A stretch of DNA of 64,000 nt. Origin: JAOAPY01 sp041492185 (GTDB lineage Bacteria; Acidobacteriota; Blastocatellia; Pyrinomonadales; Pyrinomonadaceae). The notes under the pieces are model-generated. The model did not search any database. It was not told where the DNA came from and saw nothing but the letters and a program-made list of their open reading frames with translations. Where the stretch lies: positions 1 to 64,000 of the forward strand of contig JBGPWL010000009.1 in assembly GCA_041492185.1 (NCBI GenBank), given 5' to 3'. This document shows, piece by piece, positions 42,373-50,977 of the stretch (position 1 is its first letter; every line of letters starts with the position of its first letter). The translations under genes and the position numbers were made by a program.

Positions 42373-43092
42373 CTATTTCTTCGGCGGTTTGCTTGGACGA
42401 ATTTCTATGCGGCTGGGCAGCGCACGATCGTCGTGATGCAGCAGATCGAGAACGACGCGAGCGATGTCTTCCGGTCGCAACTGCCAACTCTTCCCTTCGC
42501 TCACTTCGTCGCCACCGAATTCAGTATTCACTGATCCCGGCATGATGTAACTCACTTTGATCCCGTCGTGACGCACCTCCTGCATCAACGCTTCGCTGAA
42601 ACCATTGAGGCCGAACTTCGACGCGTTGTACGCCGCCATCCGCGGATGCGCGTTCGTGCCCGCAAGCGAGGAGATGTTGATGATGTAACCACCGCCACGC
42701 TGCTTCATCAGCGGAATCGCTTCGTGGCAACAGTAGAAGACCCCGAACAGATTTGTTTCCAGTACGGCGCGGAAGTCTTCCGGCGAAGTCTCTTCCACGG
42801 ATTCGAAGATCCCAATGCCCGCGTTGTTGATGAGAATATCAACGCCGCCAAACTCTGAAACCGTCTGCGCGAATAATGACTTCACCTGATCGTAATCGCG
42901 CACGTCACAGGCGACTCCCGTTACGTTGCCCTCACCCACCCTTTTCAACTCACTGACCGCCTGCTCGATCTCGTTCGCCTTGCGCGCGCTGATGCACACA
43001 TGTACGCCACTGCGGACCAGCGCTTCTGCGATGCCTCGGCCGATCCCTTTTGTGCCGCCGGTAACAACCGCGTTCTTTCCATTCAGATTCAT
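42373..43092 (-). CDS. SDR-family oxidoreductase, ketoacyl-reductase-like
   Basis: A 239-residue classical SDR similar to 3-oxoacyl-ACP reductase (FabG)-type and sepiapterin-reductase-like enzymes. It has GGTKGIGRGIAEAL (cofactor loop), CDVRDYDQV, the NNAGIG motif, the catalytic Ser in INISSLAGTNAH and the YNASKFGLNGFSEAL active-site motif. Residues after the glycine loop (SARKANE) favour NADPH. The end (IEIRPSKPPKK) is non-conserved. The substrate is unknown. A palindromic element lies ten bases before its start codon, within the leader. Confidence 0.92.
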   Translation of the reverse strand: MNLNGKNAVVTGGTKGIGRGIAEALVRSGVHVCISARKANEIEQAVSELKRVGEGNVTGVACDVRDYDQVKSLFAQTVSEFGGVDILINNAGIGIFESVEETSPEDFRAVLETNLFGVFYCCHEAIPLMKQRGGGYIINISSLAGTNAHPRMAAYNASKFGLNGFSEALMQEVRHDGIKVSYIMPGSVNTEFGGDEVSEGKSWQLRPEDIARVVLDLLHHDDRALPSRIEIRPSKPPKK

Positions 43093-43101
43093 TGGCGTAA
43101 T

Positions 43102-43266
43102 GCGGCTTCGCCGCCTGATGTGCGGAAAGGCTCTGCCTTTCCGAAAAGCCTGTATCTCTCTGATCTCGTTTCTTCGAGGCGCAGCCTCGAAGAAACGAAT
43201 AGAAATTAGGGGGGTCGTACCGCCGGTAAGGCAAAGCCTTACCGCACATCGGGGCGGCAGAGCCGC
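43102..43266. repeat. Palindromic multi-hairpin element
   Basis: The left half (GCGGCTTCGCCGCCTGATGT..., CGGAAAGG/CCTTTCCG) is the near reverse complement of the right half (CGGTAAGGC/GCCTTACCG, GCACATCGGGGCGGCAGAGC...). At the centre is a perfect 14-base stem with GCA loop (43167-43197, CGTTTCTTCGAGGC). It occupies the whole spacer between gatB and the downstream SDR gene. Same design as 2367-2606. Confidence 0.85.
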
Positions 43267-43270
43267 AAAG

Positions 43271-44746
43271 CTATTTCAGCTTTTCTTTTAGCCGTTCATT
43301 CACAATCTTCGGATTGGCTTTTCCTTTTGAGGCTTTTAGCACCTGCCCGACAAAGAATCCGAACAGTGATTCCTTACCGGCACGATAGCTTTCAACCTGC
43401 TGCGCATTGGCGGCGAGTACCTCATCGACAATCCGATCGATCTCGCCGGTGTCGGTGACTTGAACGAGCCCCTGTTCTTCAATGATTTCGGCAGCACCTT
43501 TGCCGGTCGTGAACATTTCGACCAGCACATCTTTCGCTTGCTTGCCGCTGATCTTTCCTTCGTCCACAAAACGCACTAGCGCCCCGAGCTGGGCGGCGGG
43601 CACCGGAGACTTGTTGGCTGTGATTCCAGCATTCTCCAGCTCGCGCAACAGTTCGGATCGAATCCAGTTTGCTGTCGCGCGCGCGTTGCCAGCGCTCGCT
43701 TCGACTGCGGCTTCGTAGTAGTCGGCCAGCGAGCGCTCAGCGGTCAGTTGCGAAGCATCCGAGAAAGACAACTCGTATTGTTCGGCAAATCGCTTCGCGC
43801 GCGCGTCTGGTAATTCCGGCATCGAGGCGCGCACTTGCTCGATGAACTCTTCGGAAACGATTAGCGGTGGCAAATCAGGCTCGGGAAAATATCGATAGTC
43901 GTGTGCCTCTTCTTTCGAACGCATCACGCGCGTCTCGCCCGCACGCTCGTCCCATAGACGTGTCTCCTGAGTCAGTTTTCCGCCCGACTCGAGCGTTTTG
44001 ATATGTCGCTCGACCTCGAATTCTACAGCGCGCTGCATGAAGCGCACCGAATTTAGATTCTTCAGCTCGACCTTCGTGCCGAACGTTTCGTCTCCAATGC
44101 GGCGCACGGAAACATTCGCTTCGCAGCGCAGATTTCCTTTTTCCATATCTGCTTCCGACGCACCCACCCAACGCAGCGCCCGGCGCACGTGATTAACGTA
44201 ATCATGAGCTTCCCACGATGAGCGAAACTCCGGCTCCGTCACGATCTCGGCCAGCGGCGTGCCGGCGCGATTCAAATCGATATAGGAAAACCGATCGACG
44301 TCAGGCAGTCCTTCATGAACGTTTTTGCCGGCGTCTTCTTCGAGGTGCAAACGCGTGATGCGAATCTTTTTCGGTTGCCACTTAACCGGATGGCCGGCCT
44401 CGTCGCGCAGCGCAGTCATAATCTCCAATTCGCCTTTGGCGGAGAACGGTTGATCGTATTGCGAGATTTGATAACCCTTCGGCAGGTCAGGATAGAAATA
44501 GTTTTTGCGCGCGAACACCGATCGCGGATTGATATGCAAACCAAGCGCAAGCGCCGCGCGCGCGGCTAGTTCCACCACGCGCCGGTTCAAGACAGGCAGC
44601 GCGCCCGGCAAGCCGAGGCACACCGGACAGGTGTTGGAGTTTGGCTGGTCGCCAAAACGCGTCGAGCAACCGCAGAAGATTTTTGATTCAGTGCTCAGTT
44701 GCGCGTGAATCTCCAGGCCGATAACTGTTTCCCACCCGTTGTGCAT
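43271..44746 (-). CDS. gatB: Asp/Glu-tRNA amidotransferase subunit B
   Basis: Subunit B of the GatCAB complex, which converts misacylated Glu-tRNA(Gln) and Asp-tRNA(Asn) to the correct species; it binds the tRNA acceptor end and activates the side chain. 491 residues. Motifs: VIGLEIHAQLSTESKIFCGCS, CPVCLGLPGALPVLN (zinc Cys), FARKNYFYPDLPKGYQISQYD, EDAGKNVHE, DLNRAGTPLAEIVTEPE, LRCEANVSVR, EEAHDYRYFPEPDLPPL. The YqeY-like tail domain is complete, ending GKANPKIVNERLKEKL. gatA and gatC are not in this window, so the three genes are unlinked here. Confidence 0.97.
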   Translation of the reverse strand: MHNGWETVIGLEIHAQLSTESKIFCGCSTRFGDQPNSNTCPVCLGLPGALPVLNRRVVELAARAALALGLHINPRSVFARKNYFYPDLPKGYQISQYDQPFSAKGELEIMTALRDEAGHPVKWQPKKIRITRLHLEEDAGKNVHEGLPDVDRFSYIDLNRAGTPLAEIVTEPEFRSSWEAHDYVNHVRRALRWVGASEADMEKGNLRCEANVSVRRIGDETFGTKVELKNLNSVRFMQRAVEFEVERHIKTLESGGKLTQETRLWDERAGETRVMRSKEEAHDYRYFPEPDLPPLIVSEEFIEQVRASMPELPDARAKRFAEQYELSFSDASQLTAERSLADYYEAAVEASAGNARATANWIRSELLRELENAGITANKSPVPAAQLGALVRFVDEGKISGKQAKDVLVEMFTTGKGAAEIIEEQGLVQVTDTGEIDRIVDEVLAANAQQVESYRAGKESLFGFFVGQVLKASKGKANPKIVNERLKEKLK

Positions 44747-44756
44747 GTCTTGAATT

Positions 44757-44855
44757 GATCTTCGATCTTCGATCTTCGGTCTCCGATTTTTGATTTTTGA
44801 TTTCAGATAGTTCAGATCTGAGATCTGAGATCTTAGATCTGAAGATCTTAGATCG
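44757..44855. repeat. GATCTTC / TTTTGAT / AGATCTGAG simple repeat
   Basis: Degenerate 7-base units change along the run from GATCTTC to TTTTTGA to AGATCTGA/TTAGATC; the last part is rich in the AGATCT palindrome. It fills nearly the whole spacer between the secreted coiled-coil gene and gatB. Related to the runs at 1422-1480 and 52038-52080. Confidence 0.8.
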
Positions 44856-44866
44856 TGAACTCAATT

Positions 44867-45757
44867 TCACCTTCGCGGACTAACGAAAACACGACCACCC
44901 CCAAGACCGCCGAACCGATGTCCAACAACGTTCCCGCCCGGTGTTACGAAAACCAGCGGGCGCCGTGCGAAGTCCCGATTAAAGTCAAAAGGAAATGCCT
45001 GGAGGCACGAAATCCCCGGATTGAATCCGCACGGAGATCCCTGGTTGAATCCCGACGGGAAGCGCCGATGAAAGCCAACTCGGAATCGTGAGTCGAATGG
45101 TCCAATCCTATTGTTGGCAATCAAGATGGAGCCGTTTGCTCCATTTAGATATTGATAATCAAGCGAGTCTATGCGCGCGTTGGCGGCGTCTATCTCGCCT
45201 TGCAGTTCCGCTTCACGCGCGCGCCAATACCGCTCCGACTCTTCCTGTTTTCTTTTCGCAACTAGTTCATCGAAAACTGCAGCTTCCCGCTCAGCTCGAC
45301 GCCGCGACTCTTCAAGCGTAGGCAAACCTAATTCAATCCGGCGTTTCTCGTACGCAGCTTCGCCTTCGGTACGCGCGCGCGCATAAGTTTCCAAATCCTT
45401 GTTGGTTACGTTACGAGTTTGCGCTTGAGCGCGCGACAATTGAGATTCCCCGGCGCCCGCACGCGCGGATGTTTCAGCTTGTTGCAGCCGTTTCAGAAAA
45501 CTGCCGGGCGACTCGTTGTTGGCGCGTTCCGTGGCTGGAATATCAATGGCGGCCATCTGGACAGACACGCTCATCCCCGGAGCGGGCTCGTAAGTGAGCA
45601 CGGTCCGGGTTACGGTGAAGCGCTCGGGAATCTCCATTCGGCGGCCACTGCGTAGCAGCAGGGTGTATGCGCTGGCAGTCGCGGAAAGAACAAACAACAG
45701 GCCCAGCGCGAGCAAGACGCGCTTTGCGGTTTTCGTGTAGACAGTCGAATTACGCAT
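44867..45757 (-). CDS. Exported coiled-coil protein of unknown function
   Basis: 296 residues from the ATG at 45757, preceded by GAGGTG. The N-terminal signal peptide (RVLLALGLLFVLSATASA) is followed by a short beta region with LRSGRRMEIPERFTVTRTVLTYE, which looks like the TLLLRSGR-x-I-x-x-P segment found before DUF-type secreted helical proteins. The middle is a long charged helix (ESRRRAEREAAVFDELVAKRKQEESERYWRAREAELQGEIDAANARIDSLDYQY), probably a coiled coil. The C-terminal 90 residues are rich in Phe, Gly, Arg and Asn and are likely disordered. No function can be assigned. Confidence 0.75.
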   Translation of the reverse strand: MRNSTVYTKTAKRVLLALGLLFVLSATASAYTLLLRSGRRMEIPERFTVTRTVLTYEPAPGMSVSVQMAAIDIPATERANNESPGSFLKRLQQAETSARAGAGESQLSRAQAQTRNVTNKDLETYARARTEGEAAYEKRRIELGLPTLEESRRRAEREAAVFDELVAKRKQEESERYWRAREAELQGEIDAANARIDSLDYQYLNGANGSILIANNRIGPFDSRFRVGFHRRFPSGFNQGSPCGFNPGISCLQAFPFDFNRDFARRPLVFVTPGGNVVGHRFGGLGGGRVFVSPRR

Positions 45758-45870
45758 GACAATTTGCACCTCAGCGGCTCGAAATCAATTGGGGAGGCGT
45801 TGGCGGCCCAGTATAGCATTCGGCCAAAACATGCCAAACCAAGGGGTCTAGCCAATTTTCCCAAAAAACT

Positions 45871-45900
45871 TTGCAAACATACGGGCAATTTTGGTATACA
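45871..45900 (+). promoter_or_regulatory. Candidate sigma-70-type promoter
   Basis: TTGCAA at 45871-45876 and TATACA at 45895-45900 are spaced by 18 bases and precede the small membrane-protein gene by about 115 bases. Both hexamers are good matches except the last positions. The gene itself has a GGAGAGAAG site before its ATG. Confidence 0.55.
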
Positions 45901-46016
45901 ATCCGCCCCATCCAAGTTCTACTCTCGGGGTTTTTTGAGGCGACGGCATCTTTCCAGCTATACGTTCCGCCGCTAAACGTTGTCAATCCTTTCACCGAAG
46001 GAGAGAAGAAGAAATT

Positions 46017-46382
46017 ATGGCAAAGACAGTTTGCAAGCTGGTGGGAGTTATTCTGCTGATCGTCGGCTTGTGTGGATTTACGCATATCCTGGACTTCCTG
46101 GGCGCCAGCATAGGTCCCGGTCATGCCACACACAACCTGGTACACATCGTGTCCGGCATACTCGCGTTGTATTTTGGCTTCGCGGGATCATCGTCAAGCG
46201 CGAAGGGATTCTGCCTGCTCTTTGGCATTGTCTATCTCGCCTTAGGGGTGATCGGCCTGGCAAAGGGCAACCTGGACATCACCGTTATCAAGCTCATGTT
46301 AAAGAAGACCGACCACTTGATCCACATTCTGGTAGGCGTGCTGTTCCTGGCCGGTGGTCTGCTTTCTTCCAAGGATTCTTAG
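46017..46382 (+). CDS. Small four-helix membrane protein, DUF4383-like
   Basis: A 121-residue protein with about four hydrophobic helices (about residues 5-23, 40-60, 63-83 and 97-116). The pattern HNLVHIVSGILALYFGF, then FGIVYLALGVIGLAKG and DHLIHILVGVLFLAGGL matches DUF4383-type small membrane proteins, in which His-rich helices and GxxY/xGIxG repeats recur. The role is unknown. It has a good GGAGAGAAG ribosome site and a plausible promoter upstream. It is monocistronic, convergent with btuB. Confidence 0.75.
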   Translation: MAKTVCKLVGVILLIVGLCGFTHILDFLGASIGPGHATHNLVHIVSGILALYFGFAGSSSSAKGFCLLFGIVYLALGVIGLAKGNLDITVIKLMLKKTDHLIHILVGVLFLAGGLLSSKDS

Positions 46383-46525
46383 AGCCGGGTTGGTTCGAGT
46401 TATCGCGCAGCAGTTCAGAGTGCGAAGGTCCGAAGGCGACCTTGCGGCAAGCCGCGAGATGAATTGCGCCATCGCCGACCTTCCACTCTGAAACTGTCTG
46501 CACACGCGAGCCTCATGAGTTTCGC

Positions 46526-48907
46526 CTAGAACCTAAAGCTAATCCCACCACGACCGGCAATCCCCGACGCGCGAAATCCGTTTTCAAAATAGGTTTGATT
46601 GAAGAGGTTTTCCGCGCCCGCGAACATCACTGCGGTTACCCGTTCGCTGACCCGCCGCTCGTAGCTTCCAAAAAGATTCGCCTTTGTGTAACCGCTGAAG
46701 GTCAGTTCCGCCTGGCGAAAAGGAAAATCGTTTTCGAAAACCGGAGCGATGTATGAACCAGTGCGGTTCAGATCAAAGTTAAGCGCGAATGCCCGGTAAC
46801 GTTGGCTGAGCGTCAATCCAAACAAATGCCTGGGGATGACGTATTCCGGCTGAAGACCGCGCGCGGGCACGAAGCGATCGCTGTTCGTGTAAGTGTAAGA
46901 CGCGCGGACGTCCATCCCGCGCACCGGCGTCGCCTCAAAAAAGCTCTCGACACCGCGCGCCATTCCACCCGGTCGATTGACGTAGCCGCTAAAACGCCCG
47001 AGGCCGAGTGGATCGCGAGCAAAGCTAGTAAACGAGATCACTCGTTGCAGTCGAGTGTAAAAGTACGTCACGCCAAACAGCACGCGGTCGTGAACCAATC
47101 GCTGATCAAAACCGCCGTCAACACCAATTGACTGTTCTGCCCGCAAAGTCGGATCGCCAAAACGAACAAAGCCGGCATTGGGAAAGGTGCCCTCGCCGAA
47201 TCGCTCAAACAAAGAGGCCGCGCGAAAACCGTTACCGACGTGGGCACGGAACTTTGTTTTGGTCGAGCGGATGAAATACGCAACCGAGCCATCGCCGGTG
47301 ATTGAATGTTCCGCCGTAACGCTTTGCAGGAAGCCCGGACGATCCGCGGCCCTGATCCGGTACGACTGCGCGCGCAGACCAATCGAGATCTGCAACCGTT
47401 CGTCAAACAGAAAAATCTGATCCTGGCCAAATAACGCAAAGGTGCGCTGCCTGTCAGTCGTGCTATTGAAGGCGCTGAAAGACGGAATCGATTGCTGGAA
47501 AAGCGACTCGTGCTCAAATTCAAACCCGGCCGTTGCGACATTGGTCCTGCCGAAATTCGCATTCAGACGACCATCGAGTGTGTCGGTCGTGCCGTTATTG
47601 ATGCTGTTGAATTCAAAGTCGCCGAACGGGTAGAAGGAAGCGAACCGCGGATCGATCTTCGGTCCATTGTAGTTCCGCCGTCTAGACGAGACGCGTTGAT
47701 AAGCAAGCGTGTAAGAGAAAGTCTCGTTGACGCGCTGCGAAAGTCTGACCGCACCAGTCAGCAAACGATTGCGCCGTCCCTCATCCGGATTATTGAAGTC
47801 CTGGTGAAAGTTTACGCCGGCAATTGCTTGTGGATAGAGCTGCGCGGTTCCGAACGCTGCCGGTAAAGCAAACGGACTGTCGTTGAGTCGCGCGTTGGAA
47901 GTTGTCGCGTACACGTTGGCCGCGATTGTGATCGACGGCGTTGCGTTGAATTGGAGTCGTCCGCTGCCCGCACTGTTGCCGTATTGATCGTTACCATCAA
48001 CGCCGCGCCGGACGTCAATGCGATTCAATCCAAGAGTGAAGCCGGCGCGCTTGCCGATTGCGCCTGAACCCCGTAAGTGCTCGCGAAATGTCGCCAGGCT
48101 GCCGCCCTCCCAACCAGCTTCAAAACGAGGCTTGCCGCTGCCGGTGGCCTGAACGAGATTGACCACGCCGCCAATTGCGTTGGTTCCGTAGATCGACGAG
48201 CCGGAGCCGCGCAGGATTTCAACGCGATCGAGATCGAGCGGTACCAGATCCGAAATCAACGAAACCGCTGAGCCATTGATGTCTGAAGCATCTCTGACGC
48301 GGAGTCCGTCCAGCAGAATCGCGGTATCAAAGTTTCTCTGGCCGCGGAGACGCAGCGTTGTCAACTCACCGAGCGAGCCCTGCTGTTGCACGCGAAGCCC
48401 GGGAATGCCGCGCAGAGTTTCGCTCAGCGTCAATCCGTGTTTCGCTTCGATCTGCTGCGCGTCGACCAGCGACATCGCCTTCGAAACTTCGTCGGCGCGC
48501 TGCGGCGTGCCCGTCGCGGTGATCACGACGCTTTCGTTGATCGCCTCGATCTTGAGTTTGAGATCGAGGTTTTCGGTTTGCCCGCGAGCCAAACGTATTT
48601 CAACAGTTGTCAGCGTTGCGAAGCCGGTCGCTTTCACTTCGACGAAATAGGCGCCCGCTCCCAGATCGTTGAAGGCAAACGAGCCGTTGGCATCGGTGTT
48701 TGTCGTGAGCAGCAAACCGCCGCGCGAGCGTAAGCGCACCTCGGCGCCTGCAACGACTGCCCCCTGCTCGTCAGCGATGCGACCGTTGATTGAGGAATTA
48801 TTCTGTCCGAATGCGACCCCGGACAAAATAAGGATCAGGATCAGCGAGCCCCAACCGCGAAGCGGTTGCATAACGCATCCAATTCTTCTCTGTTCGCTAT
48901 TTTTCAT
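46526..48907 (-). CDS. btuB: TonB-dependent cobalamin receptor (BtuB-like)
   Basis: Outer-membrane transporter, 793 residues from the ATG at 48907 (AGGAG eight bases before). The long open frame upstream runs through the riboswitch and is not coding. The signal peptide ends GVAFGQ. A CarboxypepD_reg domain follows (INGRIADEQGAVVAGAEVRLRSRG), then a TonB box and plug (SLVDAQQIEAKHGLTLSETLRGIPGLRVQQQGSLGELTTLRLRGQRNFDTAILLDGLRV) and a 22-strand barrel ending GGISFRF. That it is specific for vitamin B12 is inferred from the riboswitch just upstream and the adjacent btuDCF genes, not from the barrel sequence itself. Confidence 0.92.
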   Translation of the reverse strand: MKNSEQRRIGCVMQPLRGWGSLILILILSGVAFGQNNSSINGRIADEQGAVVAGAEVRLRSRGGLLLTTNTDANGSFAFNDLGAGAYFVEVKATGFATLTTVEIRLARGQTENLDLKLKIEAINESVVITATGTPQRADEVSKAMSLVDAQQIEAKHGLTLSETLRGIPGLRVQQQGSLGELTTLRLRGQRNFDTAILLDGLRVRDASDINGSAVSLISDLVPLDLDRVEILRGSGSSIYGTNAIGGVVNLVQATGSGKPRFEAGWEGGSLATFREHLRGSGAIGKRAGFTLGLNRIDVRRGVDGNDQYGNSAGSGRLQFNATPSITIAANVYATTSNARLNDSPFALPAAFGTAQLYPQAIAGVNFHQDFNNPDEGRRNRLLTGAVRLSQRVNETFSYTLAYQRVSSRRRNYNGPKIDPRFASFYPFGDFEFNSINNGTTDTLDGRLNANFGRTNVATAGFEFEHESLFQQSIPSFSAFNSTTDRQRTFALFGQDQIFLFDERLQISIGLRAQSYRIRAADRPGFLQSVTAEHSITGDGSVAYFIRSTKTKFRAHVGNGFRAASLFERFGEGTFPNAGFVRFGDPTLRAEQSIGVDGGFDQRLVHDRVLFGVTYFYTRLQRVISFTSFARDPLGLGRFSGYVNRPGGMARGVESFFEATPVRGMDVRASYTYTNSDRFVPARGLQPEYVIPRHLFGLTLSQRYRAFALNFDLNRTGSYIAPVFENDFPFRQAELTFSGYTKANLFGSYERRVSERVTAVMFAGAENLFNQTYFENGFRASGIAGRGGISFRF

Positions 48908-48944
48908 CTTAGCTTCTCCTGCCCGACGCAGTGCGAGCTGATAG

Positions 48945-49118
48945 AGAGTGGCGAACAGGTTTCCTGACTCGCGACTTTGATTCCCGAACGAATCGCCTCC
49001 GCTCCCGCCTTCCCGAGCATGCTCAGTGGCAAAGTCATGGGAGCTTCGTCGCCGCTTACAGTTGCGTGGGCAGTGGCGGCCTTGCACCGCCTTCCCTAAA
49101 CCGCCGCTCTTCGGTTTT
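48945..49118 (-). promoter_or_regulatory. Cobalamin riboswitch before btuB
   Basis: On the minus strand the sequence reads TTTAGGGAAGGCGGTGCAAG, then GCCGCCACTGCC, and at the 3' side AGTCAGGAAACCTG. These are the conserved segments of the adenosylcobalamin aptamer (AGGGAA, GGTG-AA-TCC-like, GCCACTG, and the AGCCAGGAGACCTGCC box). It begins five bases after the btuD stop and ends about 38 bases before the btuB ATG, so there is room for little besides the ribosome-binding site. It probably acts on translation initiation; no strong terminator with a T-run is visible here. Confidence 0.93.
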
Positions 49119-49123
49119 CAAAA

Positions 49124-49912
49124 TTACCGGCGCGCTTCATGCACCGGCGTTATGCGCGGCACACCCGACACAGGATGTGCGTCAACCAGGACTTCCAAAT
49201 CGAAAGCTTTGCGCAGAAGCTCAGGCGTTAACACTTCGCGCGGCGGACCAATTGCGATCGCGCGGCCGTTCTTCATCAGCAGTACTCGATCGGCAAATTC
49301 CGCGGCGAGATTCACGTCGTGAGTTACTACCACTGCCGCCGCATCGTGATTGTCACATCGACTGCGAACCAGGCGCAGCATTGTTGCCTGATGAGCCAGA
49401 TCTAGATTCGCCGTCGGCTCGTCAAGCAAATACACCTTTGCTTCGGTAGCCAGCGCACGAGCAAGCACGGCGCGTTGTCGCTCGCCGCCGGAGACTTCAT
49501 TCATCAAGCGCGATTCAAACCCTTCGAGTTCGGTTTCATTCAAAATGGCGCGCGCGATTTCCACGTCGTGTTCGCTTTCCCAGCCCCACGCGCTTGCGCT
49601 CGACCATGCATAGCGGCCACCGAGAATAAACTCGATGACGGTCACCGGAAAACGCAGGTCTGCTTCCTGCGCCACAACCGCAATGCGACGAGCTACAGCG
49701 CGCCGCGCAAATGATTTCAGTGGTCTTCCCTCGAGTAAAACCTCGCCGCTGAATGGAACAATCGCGCCGTTGAGCGCACTCAATAAGGTGGACTTGCCAG
49801 CGCCGTTCGGACCGATGATCGCGATCACGTCGCCTGGTTTGGTAAGCAAAGAAATCTCTGCAACCGCTTCGCGCAGGCCGTAATGAACCGTGATTTTTCG
49901 AGCTTCGAGCAT
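49124..49912 (-). CDS. btuD: Cobalamin/Fe-siderophore ABC transporter ATPase
   Basis: A 262-residue ATP-binding subunit of the FecCD-type importer. Walker A is GPNGAGKSTLL (about residues 35-45), Q-loop VVAQEADLRFPVTVIEFILGGRYA, signature SGGERQRAVLARALA, Walker B VYLLDEPTANLDLAHQ and H-loop VVTHDVNLAAEFAD. The tail (HPVSGVPRITPVHEARR) is family-typical. Together with the permease and binding-protein genes it imports cobalamin across the inner membrane, as the riboswitches indicate. The order on the transcript is btuF, btuC, btuD. Confidence 0.95.
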   Translation of the reverse strand: MLEARKITVHYGLREAVAEISLLTKPGDVIAIIGPNGAGKSTLLSALNGAIVPFSGEVLLEGRPLKSFARRAVARRIAVVAQEADLRFPVTVIEFILGGRYAWSSASAWGWESEHDVEIARAILNETELEGFESRLMNEVSGGERQRAVLARALATEAKVYLLDEPTANLDLAHQATMLRLVRSRCDNHDAAAVVVTHDVNLAAEFADRVLLMKNGRAIAIGPPREVLTPELLRKAFDLEVLVDAHPVSGVPRITPVHEARR

Positions 49913-49944
49913 TACCTGGGAGCGCGGACATCCTGTCCGCAGCT

Positions 49945-50973
49945 TTAACCTCGTTTCAATAAGAAGATGAACAACGGCGCGCCAATCAACGCCGTGATTG
50001 CGCCAACCGGCAGCTCGCGCGGGGCAATGATCGTTCGCGCCAGTGTATCGGCGACAATGACAAACGCTGCGCCCGCCAATGCGGATGCCGCAATCACCAC
50101 ACGATTATCGCTGCCAAAGGAAAGTCGCACGAGATGCGGCACCACCAATCCCACGTAACCAACCGAGCCGCTCGAGGCGACGGATGCCCCCACAAGCAGA
50201 CTCGCGGCCACAAACACAGTCAGCCGCACGCGTCTTACTTCGACGCCGAGATCGAAAGCATCGCGCTCGCCCAACATCATCAGGTTCAGCGATCGCGCAT
50301 TGGCGATTAAGAACCCGACGCCGACTCCCGCGGCGACCATTGCCACTATCAGCATACTTGTTGTCGTGCCCGAAAGATCGCCCAACAGCCAGAACGTGAA
50401 CGAGCGAATGCGCGTCGCGTCCATCAGCGTCGTGATGAAAACAATCGCCGAAGAAAGAAAAGTCGTGACTATGACACCGGCGAGGATCAGGCGCTCCGGC
50501 GTCGTGCCGGTCCGGCCGCGCGCCAAACGATAAACGACAAATGTGGCCAGCAGCGCGCCGGCAAAAGCCATTACGGGACGGCTCCATTCGTGCGCTCCGA
50601 AAAATACGAGCGCCGTCATCGTTCCCACCGCAGCACCGTTCGAGACGCCGAGTAGATATGGTTCAGCGAGCGGATTGCGTAGCAGTGCCTGGTAACCCGC
50701 TCCCGCCGTCGCCAGACTCATCCCGACAGCTCCCGCCAGCAAGATGCGCGGCAAGCGAATGTCGAAGAGAATTGCCTGTTGCTCGGACGACAAGCCGCAA
50801 TTCGTCTTGCCGGCGAGCGCGCACAGCGAACTGGCGAGCGGCAGACGCTGACTTCCTACAACTGAAGCAATCAACAACACGAGCACGAGTAGAAGCAGAA
50901 GGAAGCCGCACACAAACAGCGTGCGACCAAACGTCGCGCGCCCCGTGTGAATCGATTGAGAACCACCACTCAT
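49945..50973 (-). CDS. btuC: Cobalamin ABC transporter permease (FecCD family)
   Basis: 342 residues from the ATG at 50973, four bases after the btuF stop; the longer open frame overlaps btuF and is not used. About nine to ten membrane helices are visible. Family motifs: RLPRILLAGAVGMSLATAGAGYQALLRNPLAEPYLLGVSNGAAVG, ILAGVIVTTFLSSAIVF, FWLLGDLSG, and the EGLVVPH-like coupling-loop sequence SGSVGYVGLVVPHLVRLSFGSDNR, then GAITALIGAPLFIFLLKR. It forms the membrane channel with BtuD. It could carry iron-siderophore instead, but the riboswitch argues for cobalamin. Confidence 0.95.
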   Translation of the reverse strand: MSGGSQSIHTGRATFGRTLFVCGFLLLLLVLVLLIASVVGSQRLPLASSLCALAGKTNCGLSSEQQAILFDIRLPRILLAGAVGMSLATAGAGYQALLRNPLAEPYLLGVSNGAAVGTMTALVFFGAHEWSRPVMAFAGALLATFVVYRLARGRTGTTPERLILAGVIVTTFLSSAIVFITTLMDATRIRSFTFWLLGDLSGTTTSMLIVAMVAAGVGVGFLIANARSLNLMMLGERDAFDLGVEVRRVRLTVFVAASLLVGASVASSGSVGYVGLVVPHLVRLSFGSDNRVVIAASALAGAAFVIVADTLARTIIAPRELPVGAITALIGAPLFIFLLKRG

Positions 50974-50977
50974 CAGA

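Noticed and set aside
45771..46145. A 124-codon minus-strand frame in the spacer between the coiled-coil gene and the small membrane-protein gene.
   Set aside because: It overlaps the promoter and first half of the rightward membrane-protein gene and shows no recognisable domain.
48908..49087. N-terminal extension of BtuB to 49087.
   Set aside because: This stretch is the cobalamin riboswitch; the ATG at 48907 has an AGGAG site and a proper signal peptide.
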